This document shows, one piece after another, positions 54,591 to 64,000 of a stretch of 64,000 nucleotides of DNA. Position 1 is the first letter of the stretch; each line of letters opens with the position of its first letter. The stretch spans positions 248,001 to 312,000 of the forward strand of contig CAVOGA010000002.1 of the NCBI GenBank assembly GCA_963695135.1. The letters are read 5' to 3'. The notes beneath the pieces are model-generated. The model worked only from the letters and a program-made list of their open reading frames with translations, did not search any database and was not told the origin of the DNA. This DNA is from Marinihelvus sp963695135 (lineage in GTDB: Bacteria; Pseudomonadota; Gammaproteobacteria; Xanthomonadales; SZUA-36). A program made the translations under genes and the position numbers.

Positions 54591-56312
54591 ATGTTCCAGT
54601 CCAGGTTTTCCAGGGGTGCTGTTGCGCTCCTGATGTTGCTCGCGCTTGCCGCGTGTTCCGAACCGTCCGGCGAGGGTGCGGAAGAGACCGCGCCGGTTGC
54701 TGTTGTCCCGGTTCCCGGGGTGACACTGCTGGTGGGCGCCACCATTCACACCATGAACGAGGCCCAGCCCCTGGCCGACGCGCTGGCTTTTGACGGGCAG
54801 GGTGAAATACTCGCCGTGGGTAACGCAGCGGAACTGGCCGCTTTGTTTCCCGGCGCCGAGCGCGTGGATATGACCGGCAAAACCATCATCCCCGGCCTGA
54901 TTGACTCCCATGGCCACCTGCATGGCCTGGCCGTCTCGCTGACCCGTGCGCAGCTGTCCGGAACCGCCAGCCTTGACGAGGTCATCGACCGGCTCAAGGC
55001 GCACGAGGCCACGCTGGGCGAGGACGACTGGCTGCTGGGCCGCGGCTGGGACCAGAATGACTGGCCGGTGCAGGAATTCCCCAGCAAGGCGGACCTGGAC
55101 GAACACTTCCCGGACCGGCCGGTCTGGCTGCGGCGCGTTGACGGCCACGCGGCCTGGGGCAACAGCGCCGCCCTGGCGCGGGTTGACCGCGACCTGTCGG
55201 GCGACTGGCAGGTTGACGGCGGCATGATTCACCGTGACGCGGCGGGACAGCCGACGGGCATCTTCATCGACGGCGCCATGGGCCTGGTCGAGGCGATCGT
55301 GCCGGACACCTCCGACGAGGTGATGATGGAGGCCATTGACCTGGCCCAGGCCCAGCTGCTGAGTCTCGGCCTGACCGGCGTGCATGACCCGGGCCTGGGC
55401 CTGGTCGAATTTGACCGTTTCCAGCGCAAGCTGGATGCGGGCGAACTGCACACGCGCCTGTACGTCATGACCAGCGGCGCCGGCGAAACCCTTGACTGGT
55501 TGTGCGACAACGGCCCGGTGGCGGATCCCTCCGGGCGGCTCTTCATGCGCAGCACCAAGCTGTACGGTGACGGCGCGCTGGGCAGCCGCGGGGCGGCCCT
55601 GCTGGAAGACTACTCCGATGACCCGGGCAACCGGGGCCTGCTGTTCCTCGAGGCGGATGCGCTGCAGGAGCAAATTGACAAGGTGCTGGCCTGCGGTTTC
55701 CAGGTCGGCGTGCACGCGATCGGCGATCGCGCCAACCGGGTGGTGATTGACGCCATGGAAGCCAGCATGGCCGCGCACCCGGACAACCCGGGCCGGCACC
55801 GCGTCGAGCACGCACAAATCCTGCATCCTGACGACCTGGCCCGCTTTGCGCCGCTGGGCATCATCGCCGCCATGCAGCCCACCCATGCAACCAGTGACAT
55901 GTACTGGGCCGAGGACCGGGTCGGGCCGGTGAGAATTCTCGGGGGCTATGCCTGGCAAACCCTGCTGGACTCGGGTGCCCGCCTGGCCTTTGGTTCCGAC
56001 TTCCCCGTGGAAGCGGTGGACCCGCGCCTGGGCCTGTACGCGGCGGTGACCCGCCAGGACCTGGAAGGCTGGCCCGGGGGCGGCTGGTATCCGGACGAGC
56101 GCGTGGCCCGGGAAGTCGCCCTGCGCGGCTTTACCATCGATGCGGCCTATGCGGGCTTCATGGAGGACCTGGTCGGTTCGCTGGAGCCCGGCAAGCGCGC
56201 GGACTTCGTGGTGCTGGACCGGGACTACATGACGATTCCTGCGGAGGACATTCCGCGCATGCAGATCCTTGAAACCTGGCTGGACGGCGAGCGGCTGTTT
56301 CCCGCTGATTAG
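54591..56312 (+). CDS. Amidohydrolase family 3 lipoprotein (YtcJ-like)
   Basis: 573 residues. A lipoprotein signal peptide with lipobox LAAC (lipidated Cys22) indicates membrane anchoring, probably periplasmic. The metal-dependent hydrolase barrel has the HxH motif in IDSHGHLHGLAVSL, the later histidines in GVHAIGDRANRVV and HRVEHAQILHPDD, and the aspartate in LAFGSDFPVEAVDPR. Family members hydrolyse amide or related bonds with varied substrates, and none can be assigned here. It is divergent from xseA and followed by guaB 120 bases later; that gap has its own promoter, so the genes are probably separate units. Confidence 0.88.
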   Translation: MFQSRFSRGAVALLMLLALAACSEPSGEGAEETAPVAVVPVPGVTLLVGATIHTMNEAQPLADALAFDGQGEILAVGNAAELAALFPGAERVDMTGKTIIPGLIDSHGHLHGLAVSLTRAQLSGTASLDEVIDRLKAHEATLGEDDWLLGRGWDQNDWPVQEFPSKADLDEHFPDRPVWLRRVDGHAAWGNSAALARVDRDLSGDWQVDGGMIHRDAAGQPTGIFIDGAMGLVEAIVPDTSDEVMMEAIDLAQAQLLSLGLTGVHDPGLGLVEFDRFQRKLDAGELHTRLYVMTSGAGETLDWLCDNGPVADPSGRLFMRSTKLYGDGALGSRGAALLEDYSDDPGNRGLLFLEADALQEQIDKVLACGFQVGVHAIGDRANRVVIDAMEASMAAHPDNPGRHRVEHAQILHPDDLARFAPLGIIAAMQPTHATSDMYWAEDRVGPVRILGGYAWQTLLDSGARLAFGSDFPVEAVDPRLGLYAAVTRQDLEGWPGGGWYPDERVAREVALRGFTIDAAYAGFMEDLVGSLEPGKRADFVVLDRDYMTIPAEDIPRMQILETWLDGERLFPAD

Positions 56313-56357
56313 CAAATCGGCACATCGCGCCTATGGCCCTGATCAGGAGGGCCGCGC

Positions 56358-56363
56358 TATAAT
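56358..56363 (+). promoter_or_regulatory. -10 element of the guaB-guaA promoter
   Basis: Perfect TATAAT, 70 bases upstream of the guaB ATG. The -35 region is GC-rich without a good match. Transcription would start around 56370, just before the hairpin at 56376-56399. Confidence 0.5.
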
Positions 56364-56375
56364 GCCCGATTACTC

Positions 56376-56399
56376 GACGCCCGGGTCGGCCCGGGCGTC
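56376..56399 (+). promoter_or_regulatory. Hairpin at the 5' end of the guaB leader
   Basis: Ten perfect base pairs, GACGCCCGGG / CCCGGGCGTC, around a TCGG loop. It would form within the first ~30 bases of the mRNA. No T-run follows, so it is not an intrinsic terminator; 5' stabilisation or leader control is possible. Confidence 0.5.
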
Positions 56400-56432
56400 C
56401 TTGCATCCAAAGGCCGCCCGGGAGGCTCCGAT

Positions 56433-57890
56433 ATGCGCTTGATCGGTGAAGCACTGACCTTCGATGACGTTTCCCTCGTCCCCGCCTACTCGGACGTCCT
56501 GCCCAAGGACGTCAACCTGGAAACGCGCCTGACCCGGGACCTGATGCTCAACATGCCGCTGATGTCCGCGGCGATGGATACGGTGACGGAAGCCCGCCTG
56601 GCGATTGCCATGGCCCAGGAAGGCGGCATCGGTGTCGTGCACAAGAACATGACCATCGAGCAGCAGGCGGAGCAGGTTCGCATCGTCAAGAAATACGAGG
56701 CGGGCGTGATCAAGGACCCGATCAACGTCGGCCCGGACACGACCATTCGCGAAGTGCTGGACATCACCCACCGTCACAACATCTCCGGCGTACCGGTGGT
56801 GGATGGCGATGAACTGGTGGGCATCGTGACCAGCCGTGACATGCGCTTCGAGCGCCGCCTGGATGACCCGGTGCGCAACATCATGACCCGCAAGGATGAT
56901 CTGATCACCGTGCAGGAAGACGCCAGCCAGGACGAGGTCCTGCAGTTGCTGCACAAGCACCGGATCGAAAAAGTGCTGGTGGTCAACAAGGATTTCGAGC
57001 TGCGCGGCCTGATCACGGTCAAGGACATCCAGAAGTCCAGTGACTTTCCCAACGCGGCCAAGGACTCGCAGGAACGCCTGCTGGTGGCCGCCGCCGTGGG
57101 CGTGGGTGGTGACACGGAAGAACGCATTACCGCCCTGGTCACCGCCGGGGTTGATGTGGTCGTGGTGGATACCGCTCACGGCCATACCCGCGGGGTTCTC
57201 GACCGCGTCAGCTGGGTTAAAAAGCACTTCCCTGATGTGCAGGTCATGGGCGGCAACGTCACCACCGGCGAGGGCGCGCTGGCGCTGGTCGAAGCCGGCG
57301 CCGATGCGGTCAAGGTCGGCCAGGGTCCGGGTTCGATCTGCACCACGCGTATTGTTGCCGGGGTCGGCGTTCCGCAGGTCACGGCCATTGCCAACGTGGC
57401 CGATGCGCTGAAAGATACCGGCGTGCCCATGGTCGCTGACGGCGGCATCCGTTTTTCCGGCGACCTGGCCAAGGCCATCGCCGCCGGCGCCAATACGGTG
57501 ATGATCGGCAGCCTGCTGGCCGGCTCGGAAGAGGCGCCCGGCCAGGTCGAGCTGTTCCAGGGACGCTCATACAAGTCCTATCGCGGCATGGGTTCGCTGG
57601 GCGCGATGGAGCAGGGGTCCAAGGACCGCTACTTCCAGCATGACACCTCGGCTGACAAGCTGGTGCCGGAGGGCATCGAGGGCCGCGTGCCGTACAAGGG
57701 CGCCCTGTCCGGTGTCGTGCACCAGCTGCTCGGCGGACTGCGCTCCTCCATGGGCTACATGGGCTGTGACTCCATCGAGCGATTCCGCACCGAGGCGCAG
57801 TTTGTGCGCATCACCGGCGCGGGCATCCGTGAGAGCCACGCGCACGATGTGCAGATCACCAAGGAAGCGCCCAATTACAAGCTCGGCTGA
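56433..57890 (+). CDS. guaB: Inosine-5'-monophosphate dehydrogenase
   Basis: 485 residues. It oxidises IMP to XMP with NAD+, the committed step to GMP. The barrel is interrupted by two CBS domains (about 95-205: VSGVPVVDGDELVGIVTSRD and KVLVVNKDFELRGLITVKDI). The catalytic cysteine is in GPGSICTTRIVAGVGVPQ (around residue 304), the phosphate-binding MVADGGIRFSGDLAKAIAAG follows, and the mobile flap region includes YRGMGSLGAM and VPYKGALSGVVHQLL. Length is normal. It is followed by guaA 27 bases later as in most gammaproteobacteria. Confidence 0.98.
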   Translation: MRLIGEALTFDDVSLVPAYSDVLPKDVNLETRLTRDLMLNMPLMSAAMDTVTEARLAIAMAQEGGIGVVHKNMTIEQQAEQVRIVKKYEAGVIKDPINVGPDTTIREVLDITHRHNISGVPVVDGDELVGIVTSRDMRFERRLDDPVRNIMTRKDDLITVQEDASQDEVLQLLHKHRIEKVLVVNKDFELRGLITVKDIQKSSDFPNAAKDSQERLLVAAAVGVGGDTEERITALVTAGVDVVVVDTAHGHTRGVLDRVSWVKKHFPDVQVMGGNVTTGEGALALVEAGADAVKVGQGPGSICTTRIVAGVGVPQVTAIANVADALKDTGVPMVADGGIRFSGDLAKAIAAGANTVMIGSLLAGSEEAPGQVELFQGRSYKSYRGMGSLGAMEQGSKDRYFQHDTSADKLVPEGIEGRVPYKGALSGVVHQLLGGLRSSMGYMGCDSIERFRTEAQFVRITGAGIRESHAHDVQITKEAPNYKLG

Positions 57891-57917
57891 ATTGACTGAA
57901 CAAGGACCCGCAAGGCC

Positions 57918-59492
57918 ATGCAGGACATCCATCTTCATCGTATCCTGATCCTCGATTTCGGGTCCCAGTACACGCAGTTGATTGCACGTCGCATTCGCGA
58001 GATCGGCGTGTACTGCGAGATTTATCCCTGGGACGTCACCGACCAGGAAATTCGTGATTTCAAACCGCGCGGCATCATTCTTTCCGGCGGCCCGGAGTCG
58101 GTGACCGCCGAGCAAGGCCCGCGGGCGCCCGGGGTGGTCTTTGACCTCGATATTCCCCTCCTGGGTATCTGCTACGGCCTGCACACGATGGCGGCCCAGC
58201 TGGGCGGTCGTGTAGAGGCTTCCGACGAGAAGGAGTTCGGCTACGCGCAGGTGCGGCTGGTCGGGGACTGCGCCCTGACCCGCGGTATTGAAGATCACGT
58301 GGACAACGACGGCATCGCCTCGCTGGACGTGTGGATGAGCCACGGGGACAAGGTCACGGAGCTGCCCGAGGGCTTTACCCTGGTCGGCGCCACCGGCTCG
58401 GCGCCGGTGACCATCATCGCCGACGAGGAACGTCATCGCTACGGCATCCAGTTTCACCCCGAGGTGACCCACACGGCGCAGGGCGCACGGCTGCTGGAGC
58501 GTTTCGTGGGCGAGATCTGCGGCTGCGAGAAGCTGTGGACGGCCGCCAACATCATCGAAGACTCAATTGAGCGGGTGCGCGCCAGTGTCGGTGACGATCC
58601 GGTGTTGCTCGGCCTGTCCGGCGGCGTGGATTCCAGCGTGGTGGCGGCCTTGCTGCACAAGGCCATCGGCGACCAGCTGACCTGTATTTTCGTGGATACC
58701 GGGCTGTTGCGTCTTGGCGAAGGGGACCAGGTGATGGCCACCTTTGCCGAGCACATGGGTGTGAACGTGATCCGTGTGAACGCGAAGGACCGGTTTCTCA
58801 GGGAACTGGAGGGCGAATCGGACCCGGAGCTGAAGCGCAAGATTATCGGCCGCGTATTCATCGAAATCTTCGATGAGCAGGCCAAAGCCGTCGGCGATGT
58901 GCGCTGGCTGGCCCAGGGCACCATTTACCCGGACGTGATCGAGTCCGCCGGCTCGCGCACCGGCAAGGCCCACGTGATCAAGTCGCATCACAACGTCGGC
59001 GGCCTGCCGGAAAAAATGAACATGGCCCTGGTTGAGCCCCTGCGCGAGCTGTTCAAGGACGAGGTGCGCAAGCTCGGTGTCGAACTCGGCCTGCCGGCAG
59101 AGATGGTCTATCGCCACCCGTTCCCGGGCCCCGGGCTGGGCGTGCGCATCCTCGGCGAAGTACGCGAGGAGTACGTCGAGCCGCTGCAGCGCGCCGACGA
59201 TATCTTTATCACCGAGCTGCGCCGGCACAAGCTGTACGACGAGGTCTCACAGGCCTTTGCCGTGTTCCTGCCGGTCAAATCCGTGGGCGTGGTGGGCGAC
59301 CAGCGCCGCTACGAGTGGGTGGTGGCGCTGCGCGCCGTGCAGACCGTGGATTTCATGACCGCCCGCTGGGCGCCCCTGCCGCACGAGTTCCTGGAGAAGG
59401 TCTCGCTGCGTATTATCAACGAGATCGACGGCATCTCCCGGGTGGTCTATGACATCTCCGGAAAACCGCCCGCCACCATCGAGTGGGAGTAA
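57918..59492 (+). CDS. guaA: GMP synthase (glutamine-hydrolysing)
   Basis: 524 residues. The N-terminal class I glutamine amidotransferase has the nucleophile Cys85 in LLGICYGLHTMA and the His-Glu pair in GIQFHPEVTHTAQG. The ATP pyrophosphatase domain has the PP-loop LSGGVDSSVVAALL, and the C-terminal dimerisation domain ends in RVVYDISGKPPATIEWE. It amidates XMP to GMP. One small peculiarity is Leu-His after CysTyrGly, where Met-Gln is usual; both positions are near the active site but are known to vary. Co-transcribed with guaB. Confidence 0.98.
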   Translation: MQDIHLHRILILDFGSQYTQLIARRIREIGVYCEIYPWDVTDQEIRDFKPRGIILSGGPESVTAEQGPRAPGVVFDLDIPLLGICYGLHTMAAQLGGRVEASDEKEFGYAQVRLVGDCALTRGIEDHVDNDGIASLDVWMSHGDKVTELPEGFTLVGATGSAPVTIIADEERHRYGIQFHPEVTHTAQGARLLERFVGEICGCEKLWTAANIIEDSIERVRASVGDDPVLLGLSGGVDSSVVAALLHKAIGDQLTCIFVDTGLLRLGEGDQVMATFAEHMGVNVIRVNAKDRFLRELEGESDPELKRKIIGRVFIEIFDEQAKAVGDVRWLAQGTIYPDVIESAGSRTGKAHVIKSHHNVGGLPEKMNMALVEPLRELFKDEVRKLGVELGLPAEMVYRHPFPGPGLGVRILGEVREEYVEPLQRADDIFITELRRHKLYDEVSQAFAVFLPVKSVGVVGDQRRYEWVVALRAVQTVDFMTARWAPLPHEFLEKVSLRIINEIDGISRVVYDISGKPPATIEWE

Positions 59493-59502
59493 TGCTTCAA
59501 GG

Positions 59503-59530
59503 GCTTTAAGCCATTCAGCTTTAAGCCATT
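59503..59530. repeat. 13-bp tandem direct repeat between guaA and the HAD gene
   Basis: GCTTTAAGCCATT occurs at 59503-59515 and again at 59518-59530, separated by two bases; the second copy reaches the stop codon of the convergent HAD gene. Each copy contains the small palindrome GGCTTTAAGCC or most of it. It may be a duplication in the shared 3' region; no function is evident. Confidence 0.6.
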
Positions 59531-60561
59531 TACTCCTCGAACGAGAAAATCCTGTTCCAGTCGTTCTTCATGCTGATGACAATCCAGCCGTCTTTTTGCG
59601 CCTCGTCATAAAGGGCCTGGGTGAAAGTGCCGACCTTGGTGTCAGCTAGTCCCTGGGCCGGTCCGTAAGCGTACTCGCGCTGCGCGTCGTCGTGCATGAC
59701 CAGCAGTGAGAGGCGCGCGCCGCTGCCGGCGTTGGTGTATTCCAGCATCTGCCGGTCACCGGTCGAGTTGCCAAAGGCGATCAGGGGCTGGCGTCCGATC
59801 ATCAGTTGTATGGCCTCGGGCTTGCCGGCATCGTTGTCGTTGACCAGCAGCTTCGGCTCCTTGGTGAGGAAAGGCTTGCCGTCCTCCGCATAGCCGTATT
59901 TCACACTCACCGCGCTGCCAACGACCTGTTCCGGCGGAATGCCGTAAACCCGTTCCGAATACTGGCGCACAAAGTCCTGTCCACCGCCGGTGACGATGTA
60001 GGTCTTGAAGTCGTTGTCGCGCAGATACTGCAGCACTTCCTGCATCGGCAGGTAGGTCAACTCGGTGTAAGGCTTGTTCCAGCGCGGGTCCCGGGCCGTG
60101 GTCAGCCACTGTTTCGCCTCGGCGCTGAAGGTTTCAATCGACATGCCGGTCAGGGTTGCCATGGCCAGCTTTTCCAGGTCGGGCAGGGTCAGATCTGCCA
60201 TGGCCGCCCGGTTACCCTTCAGGATCTCCAGCACCGTTGAGTAGGGGGCTGTTTTGGCCAGCTCGGGATTGGCCTTAACCAGCCGCGGCACGCTCTCCAG
60301 GATGTACATCACCTGCGAGTACATCGGGTGCTCAACCCACAGCGTGCCGTCCTGGTCGAAGGTGGCGATACGCTCAGCGGGCGGCACGAAGTTCGGACTG
60401 GTTGGCGTCGTAGTCTCATCAACAAAGGTAATGATCGCCTGTTTGGTCGCGCCGTCATTCCAGGACGGCAACGGATCGGCCCCGGCCTGTGCGCCGAAGG
60501 TCAGCAGTATGCCAAGTGCCAGGACCGGCGTGAATCGGGATAAAAACGTTAGTTTGGGCAT
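59530..60561 (-). CDS. Exported HAD-superfamily phosphatase
   Basis: 343 residues with a Sec signal peptide (about 1-27, FTPVLALGILLTFGAQAGA). HAD motif I is FDQDGTLW with Asp69 and Asp71; motif II Thr is in YIVTGGGQDF; the motif III lysine is probably in EPKLLVNDNDAGKPEAI; motif IV is AFGNSTGDRQMLEY. This matches periplasmic haloacid-dehalogenase-like phosphatases that often accompany arylsulfatase genes. The substrate is unknown. It lies downstream of the sulfatase on the same strand, but an intrinsic terminator (60638-60671) separates them. The start is preceded by a strong AGGAGA. Confidence 0.88.
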   Translation of the reverse strand: MPKLTFLSRFTPVLALGILLTFGAQAGADPLPSWNDGATKQAIITFVDETTTPTSPNFVPPAERIATFDQDGTLWVEHPMYSQVMYILESVPRLVKANPELAKTAPYSTVLEILKGNRAAMADLTLPDLEKLAMATLTGMSIETFSAEAKQWLTTARDPRWNKPYTELTYLPMQEVLQYLRDNDFKTYIVTGGGQDFVRQYSERVYGIPPEQVVGSAVSVKYGYAEDGKPFLTKEPKLLVNDNDAGKPEAIQLMIGRQPLIAFGNSTGDRQMLEYTNAGSGARLSLLVMHDDAQREYAYGPAQGLADTKVGTFTQALYDEAQKDGWIVISMKNDWNRIFSFEE

Positions 60562-60601
60562 GGCTATTCTCCTGTTCCGCGAAACATTAAGCGCTCTGTG
60601 A

Positions 60602-60630
60602 GCATTTCAGAAATGCGGCTCTACCGCATT
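60602..60630 (-). promoter_or_regulatory. Two mutually exclusive hairpins in the HAD gene leader
   Basis: AATGCGG (60612-60618) can pair with CCGCATT (60624-60630), and GCATTT (60602-60607) can pair with AAATGC (60611-60616); the two share bases and cannot form together. They lie 41 to 69 bases upstream of the HAD start. Competing structures just after a terminator resemble a leader switch, but the stems are short. Confidence 0.35.
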
Positions 60631-60637
60631 AATTTTC

Positions 60638-60671
60638 CAAAAAAAAACGGGCGACCCTTGCAGGCCGCCCG
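60638..60671 (-). terminator. Intrinsic terminator after the arylsulfatase gene
   Basis: On the minus strand a GC stem (CGGGCG pairing with CGCCCG, extended by GG/CC inside) is followed by nine T residues (A-run at 60639-60647 on the plus strand). It lies 39 bases beyond the sulfatase stop and before the HAD gene. Confidence 0.85.
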
Positions 60672-60709
60672 CTTCATTACTGCTATAACGCTACATCCAG
60701 ACGCATTAA

Positions 60710-62413
<1,704 letters not shown>

Positions 62414-62632
62414 TTCAATACCTCACCTTTTGATGAATTGCCCGCATGGCCTGCTGGCAGTTTTCTCAACCATCGCAGTTGGAGTCCACGACAGATCGCG
62501 TGCAACATTCGCTGACGTTTGCTTCGCTCATTGCTGCTACACACCGGGCTGTAAACCCAGCATGACAAGGATAGCAGGGGCTATCAATGTATGCCAATAT
62601 ACCGAACGCTCAAAACCCATAGCCTTCGCTCT
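62414..62632. other. Divergent control region, arylsulfatase / LysR regulator
   Basis: 219 bases, noticeably more AT-rich than the surroundings. A small palindrome GTAT-N6-ATAC (62589-62602) of the type LysR proteins recognise lies about 30 bases upstream of the LysR start. I cannot assign promoter boxes with confidence. Confidence 0.4.
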
Positions 62633-63586
62633 ATGATCATCACCGATACCCGACTGAAACACCTGCTCAGCGTGGCCGAACATGGCCATTTTGGTCTTGC
62701 CGCCGAGTCGCTGAAAATTTCGCAACCGTCCCTGTCAAAAAGTATCCAGGGGCTGGAGGCTGCCCTGGGCGTCACACTGCTGGACCGTCAACGGGGCGGG
62801 GTGGTGCTGAACGTTTTTGGTCAACTGGTGGTGAAGCACGGCAAGGGTATTCTGCACCGCCAGGAGGAGTTGCAGCGGGAGATCACCCTGCTGGCCAACC
62901 TGGACGTCGGCGCGGCCCGGATCAAGCTGGGGCCGTTCGCCGGCATCGTATCCGGCTTTGAGGCCGCCGGTCGCATCATGAGCAAACATCCCGATGTCCG
63001 GCTATCGCTGGATATTGTTGGCTGGCGGGATGTTTTCACGGCGGTGCTGGAGCAGCGTGCCGATTTTGGTCTTGGAGAGATAAGTGCACTGGAGGGCGAT
63101 CCACGATTTGAAGTAGAGGCCCTGGTCCCGCACAGCGCCTATTTCTTCTGCTGTCCGGATCACCCCATCCTCAAACAGGGTCCCTGTTCCCTGGAGACAC
63201 TCGCGGCTTATCCATGGGTGGCGCCTCGTTTACCCCCCCGGATTGCCAGCCTTTTACCCTCCGGCGATATCAAGGCTGGCTACCTGGACCCGATCAGCGG
63301 TGATTTCGTCCCCGCCATGCAAATCAACATACCGCTGCGCCTGGAAGCGTTCCTGGCAGGGACCAGCGTGTTGGTCCTCGCCTCGCTGACGCTCCTCGAG
63401 CAGGCACTGGCAGCGGGCCAGGCTGTGCCCGTTCCCGGCTTTACTATCCAAAGCGCCTATGGCTTTGGTCACCTGAGAAAACGCGCCCTGTCGCCCCTGG
63501 CGCTGGCCTACATGGAAGAAATCCGGGCGGTGGAGGAGGAATTCCGGCAACGCGAGGAAGAGCTGGCTGAAATTTACGTTGGTTGA
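62633..63586 (+). CDS. LysR-family transcriptional regulator
   Basis: 317 residues from the ATG at 62633; an earlier in-frame ATG would add 14 non-conserved residues. The N-terminal winged helix shows HLLSVAEHGHFGLAAESLKI and SQPSLSKSIQGLEAALGVTL, with the usual linker helix after it. The effector domain (about 90-300) is of the periplasmic-binding fold (IKLGPFAGIVSGFEAAGRIM, ADFGLGEISALEGDPRFEVE). Divergent transcription from the arylsulfatase suggests that it controls that gene. The inducer is unknown. Confidence 0.92.
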   Translation: MIITDTRLKHLLSVAEHGHFGLAAESLKISQPSLSKSIQGLEAALGVTLLDRQRGGVVLNVFGQLVVKHGKGILHRQEELQREITLLANLDVGAARIKLGPFAGIVSGFEAAGRIMSKHPDVRLSLDIVGWRDVFTAVLEQRADFGLGEISALEGDPRFEVEALVPHSAYFFCCPDHPILKQGPCSLETLAAYPWVAPRLPPRIASLLPSGDIKAGYLDPISGDFVPAMQINIPLRLEAFLAGTSVLVLASLTLLEQALAAGQAVPVPGFTIQSAYGFGHLRKRALSPLALAYMEEIRAVEEEFRQREEELAEIYVG

Positions 63587-63702
63587 GCTTGGGTGAAACA
63601 CCGGCATCAAGGCTTTGATGCAGAATCACGTGGAGACCGCGGGACAACTTGATTAGTATGCACCCAGTTTGACAGTCGAGTGGTAACGCACGGAGCAGCA
63701 AC

Positions 63703-64000
63703 ATGAACGAGCGCCTGGACGTCATGGTCAGTGATAGCACCCTGCAAAGGGTATCCGAGCTGGCAGAGGCTTTTGCGACCGCGCGACCGTTCCGCCATGT
63801 CGCCATTGATAATTTTTTTACGCCGGAGACCGCCCGGCGCCTGGCCGACAATTTTCCCGCCTTTAACGACAAGCTGGCCATGAACGAGAACGGCGTGGTC
63901 GGCGGCAAGGCAGTGAACGAAAAAGTGCGCAGCCTGGGCAAGCCCTGGGCGGCGCTGGATGACCTGGTCAAGGGGCAGGCCTTTCGTGACCTGATAACGT
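63703..64000 (+). CDS. 2-oxoglutarate/Fe(II) oxygenase-like protein, 3' end cut off by the window
   Basis: 99 codons up to the window edge. The N-terminus, especially PFRHVAIDNFFTPETARRLA followed by DNFPAF, is the opening of prolyl-4-hydroxylase-like and similar 2-oxoglutarate oxygenases (PF13640-type), where a hydrophobic helix after the first strand precedes the iron-binding part. The HxD...H iron site lies beyond the window, so this is a family guess by N-terminal pattern only. The ATG is preceded by GGAGCAGC. It follows the LysR gene after a 116-base gap. Confidence 0.6.
   Translation, partial: MNERLDVMVSDSTLQRVSELAEAFATARPFRHVAIDNFFTPETARRLADNFPAFNDKLAMNENGVVGGKAVNEKVRSLGKPWAALDDLVKGQAFRDLIT

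Noticed and set aside
54540..56315. Upstream extension of the xseA frame to more than 1000 residues
   Set aside because: The conserved XseA N-terminus begins at 54539; the extension is antisense to the amidohydrolase gene.

Overview
This window reads as chromosomal DNA of a GC-rich (roughly 63-65% by eye) gammaproteobacterium. The evidence is the gene order rpoE-rseA-rseB-rseC-mucD-lepA-lepB-DUF4845-rnc-era-recO-pdxJ, an rlmD/nagZ/hpt/mtnP neighbourhood like that of pseudomonads, a large NAD-dependent glutamate dehydrogenase, and mainly purine and TCA-cycle housekeeping genes. I cannot place it more precisely from sequence alone; an uncultured marine Woeseia/Chromatiales/Xanthomonadales-like lineage would fit. 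I found no tRNA or rRNA genes, insertion sequences, CRISPR arrays or prophage.

Layout. 1-374: end-clipped AcuI/YhdH-type oxidoreductase (-). 529-6168: lpd, sucB, sucA, the 2-oxoglutarate dehydrogenase complex (-). 6343-8855: roxA and purB (-). 9058-10455: fumC (+). 10510-12953: small membrane protein, YtrA-type GntR regulator, ABC ATPase and ABC permease, one autoregulated operon (-). 13181-15885: FKBP isomerase, UDP-glucose dehydrogenase and DUF2058 protein (+). 15917-20576: metH and an ArsR-methyltransferase fusion regulator (-). 20745-28721: acyl-CoA dehydrogenase, NAD-glutamate dehydrogenase, NAD kinase and 5'-nucleotidase (+). 28728-32314: murB, pyrD and an ALDH7-type aldehyde dehydrogenase (-). 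32434-51366: a long + strand run covering the envelope-stress sigma module, translation and RNA maintenance genes, DNA repair, pyridoxal phosphate, peptidoglycan and purine salvage, fadH, a winged-helix protein with a proline-rich tail and a saccharopine-dehydrogenase-like enzyme. 51356-54539: xseA, ECF sigma, putative anti-sigma and yigZ (-). 54591-59492: amidohydrolase lipoprotein, guaB and guaA (+). 59530-62413: HAD phosphatase and arylsulfatase (-), divergent from a LysR regulator at 62633. The window ends inside a 2-oxoglutarate/iron oxygenase.

How the genes work together. sucA/sucB/lpd and fumC are TCA enzymes. NAD-GDH feeds glutamate carbon into 2-oxoglutarate, and nadK overlaps it. 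purB, guaB, guaA and hpt cover IMP-centred purine metabolism, and the neighbouring thioinosine phosphorylase would supply hypoxanthine to Hpt. metH and its SahR-like regulator are coupled through homocysteine and S-adenosylhomocysteine.

The most notable signals are: a YtrA-type operator (GGTG-N16-CACC) over the -10 of its own operon; a 32-bp interrupted palindrome in front of the ArsR-methyltransferase/metH operon; a sigma-E promoter in front of rpoE; a 60-base island of about 20% GC inside the conserved core of the NAD-GDH gene; a winged-helix protein with an EP-rich tail ending in a beta-clamp-like QGSLF; and fifteen single-base frame breaks in nine genes, several of them essential. Thirteen of the breaks are one extra base, and seven lie within 3 kb. 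Because the downstream frames are fully conserved, the breaks are most likely assembly errors; affected genes are annotated across them as one gene. I did not find a convincing new multi-gene system here.
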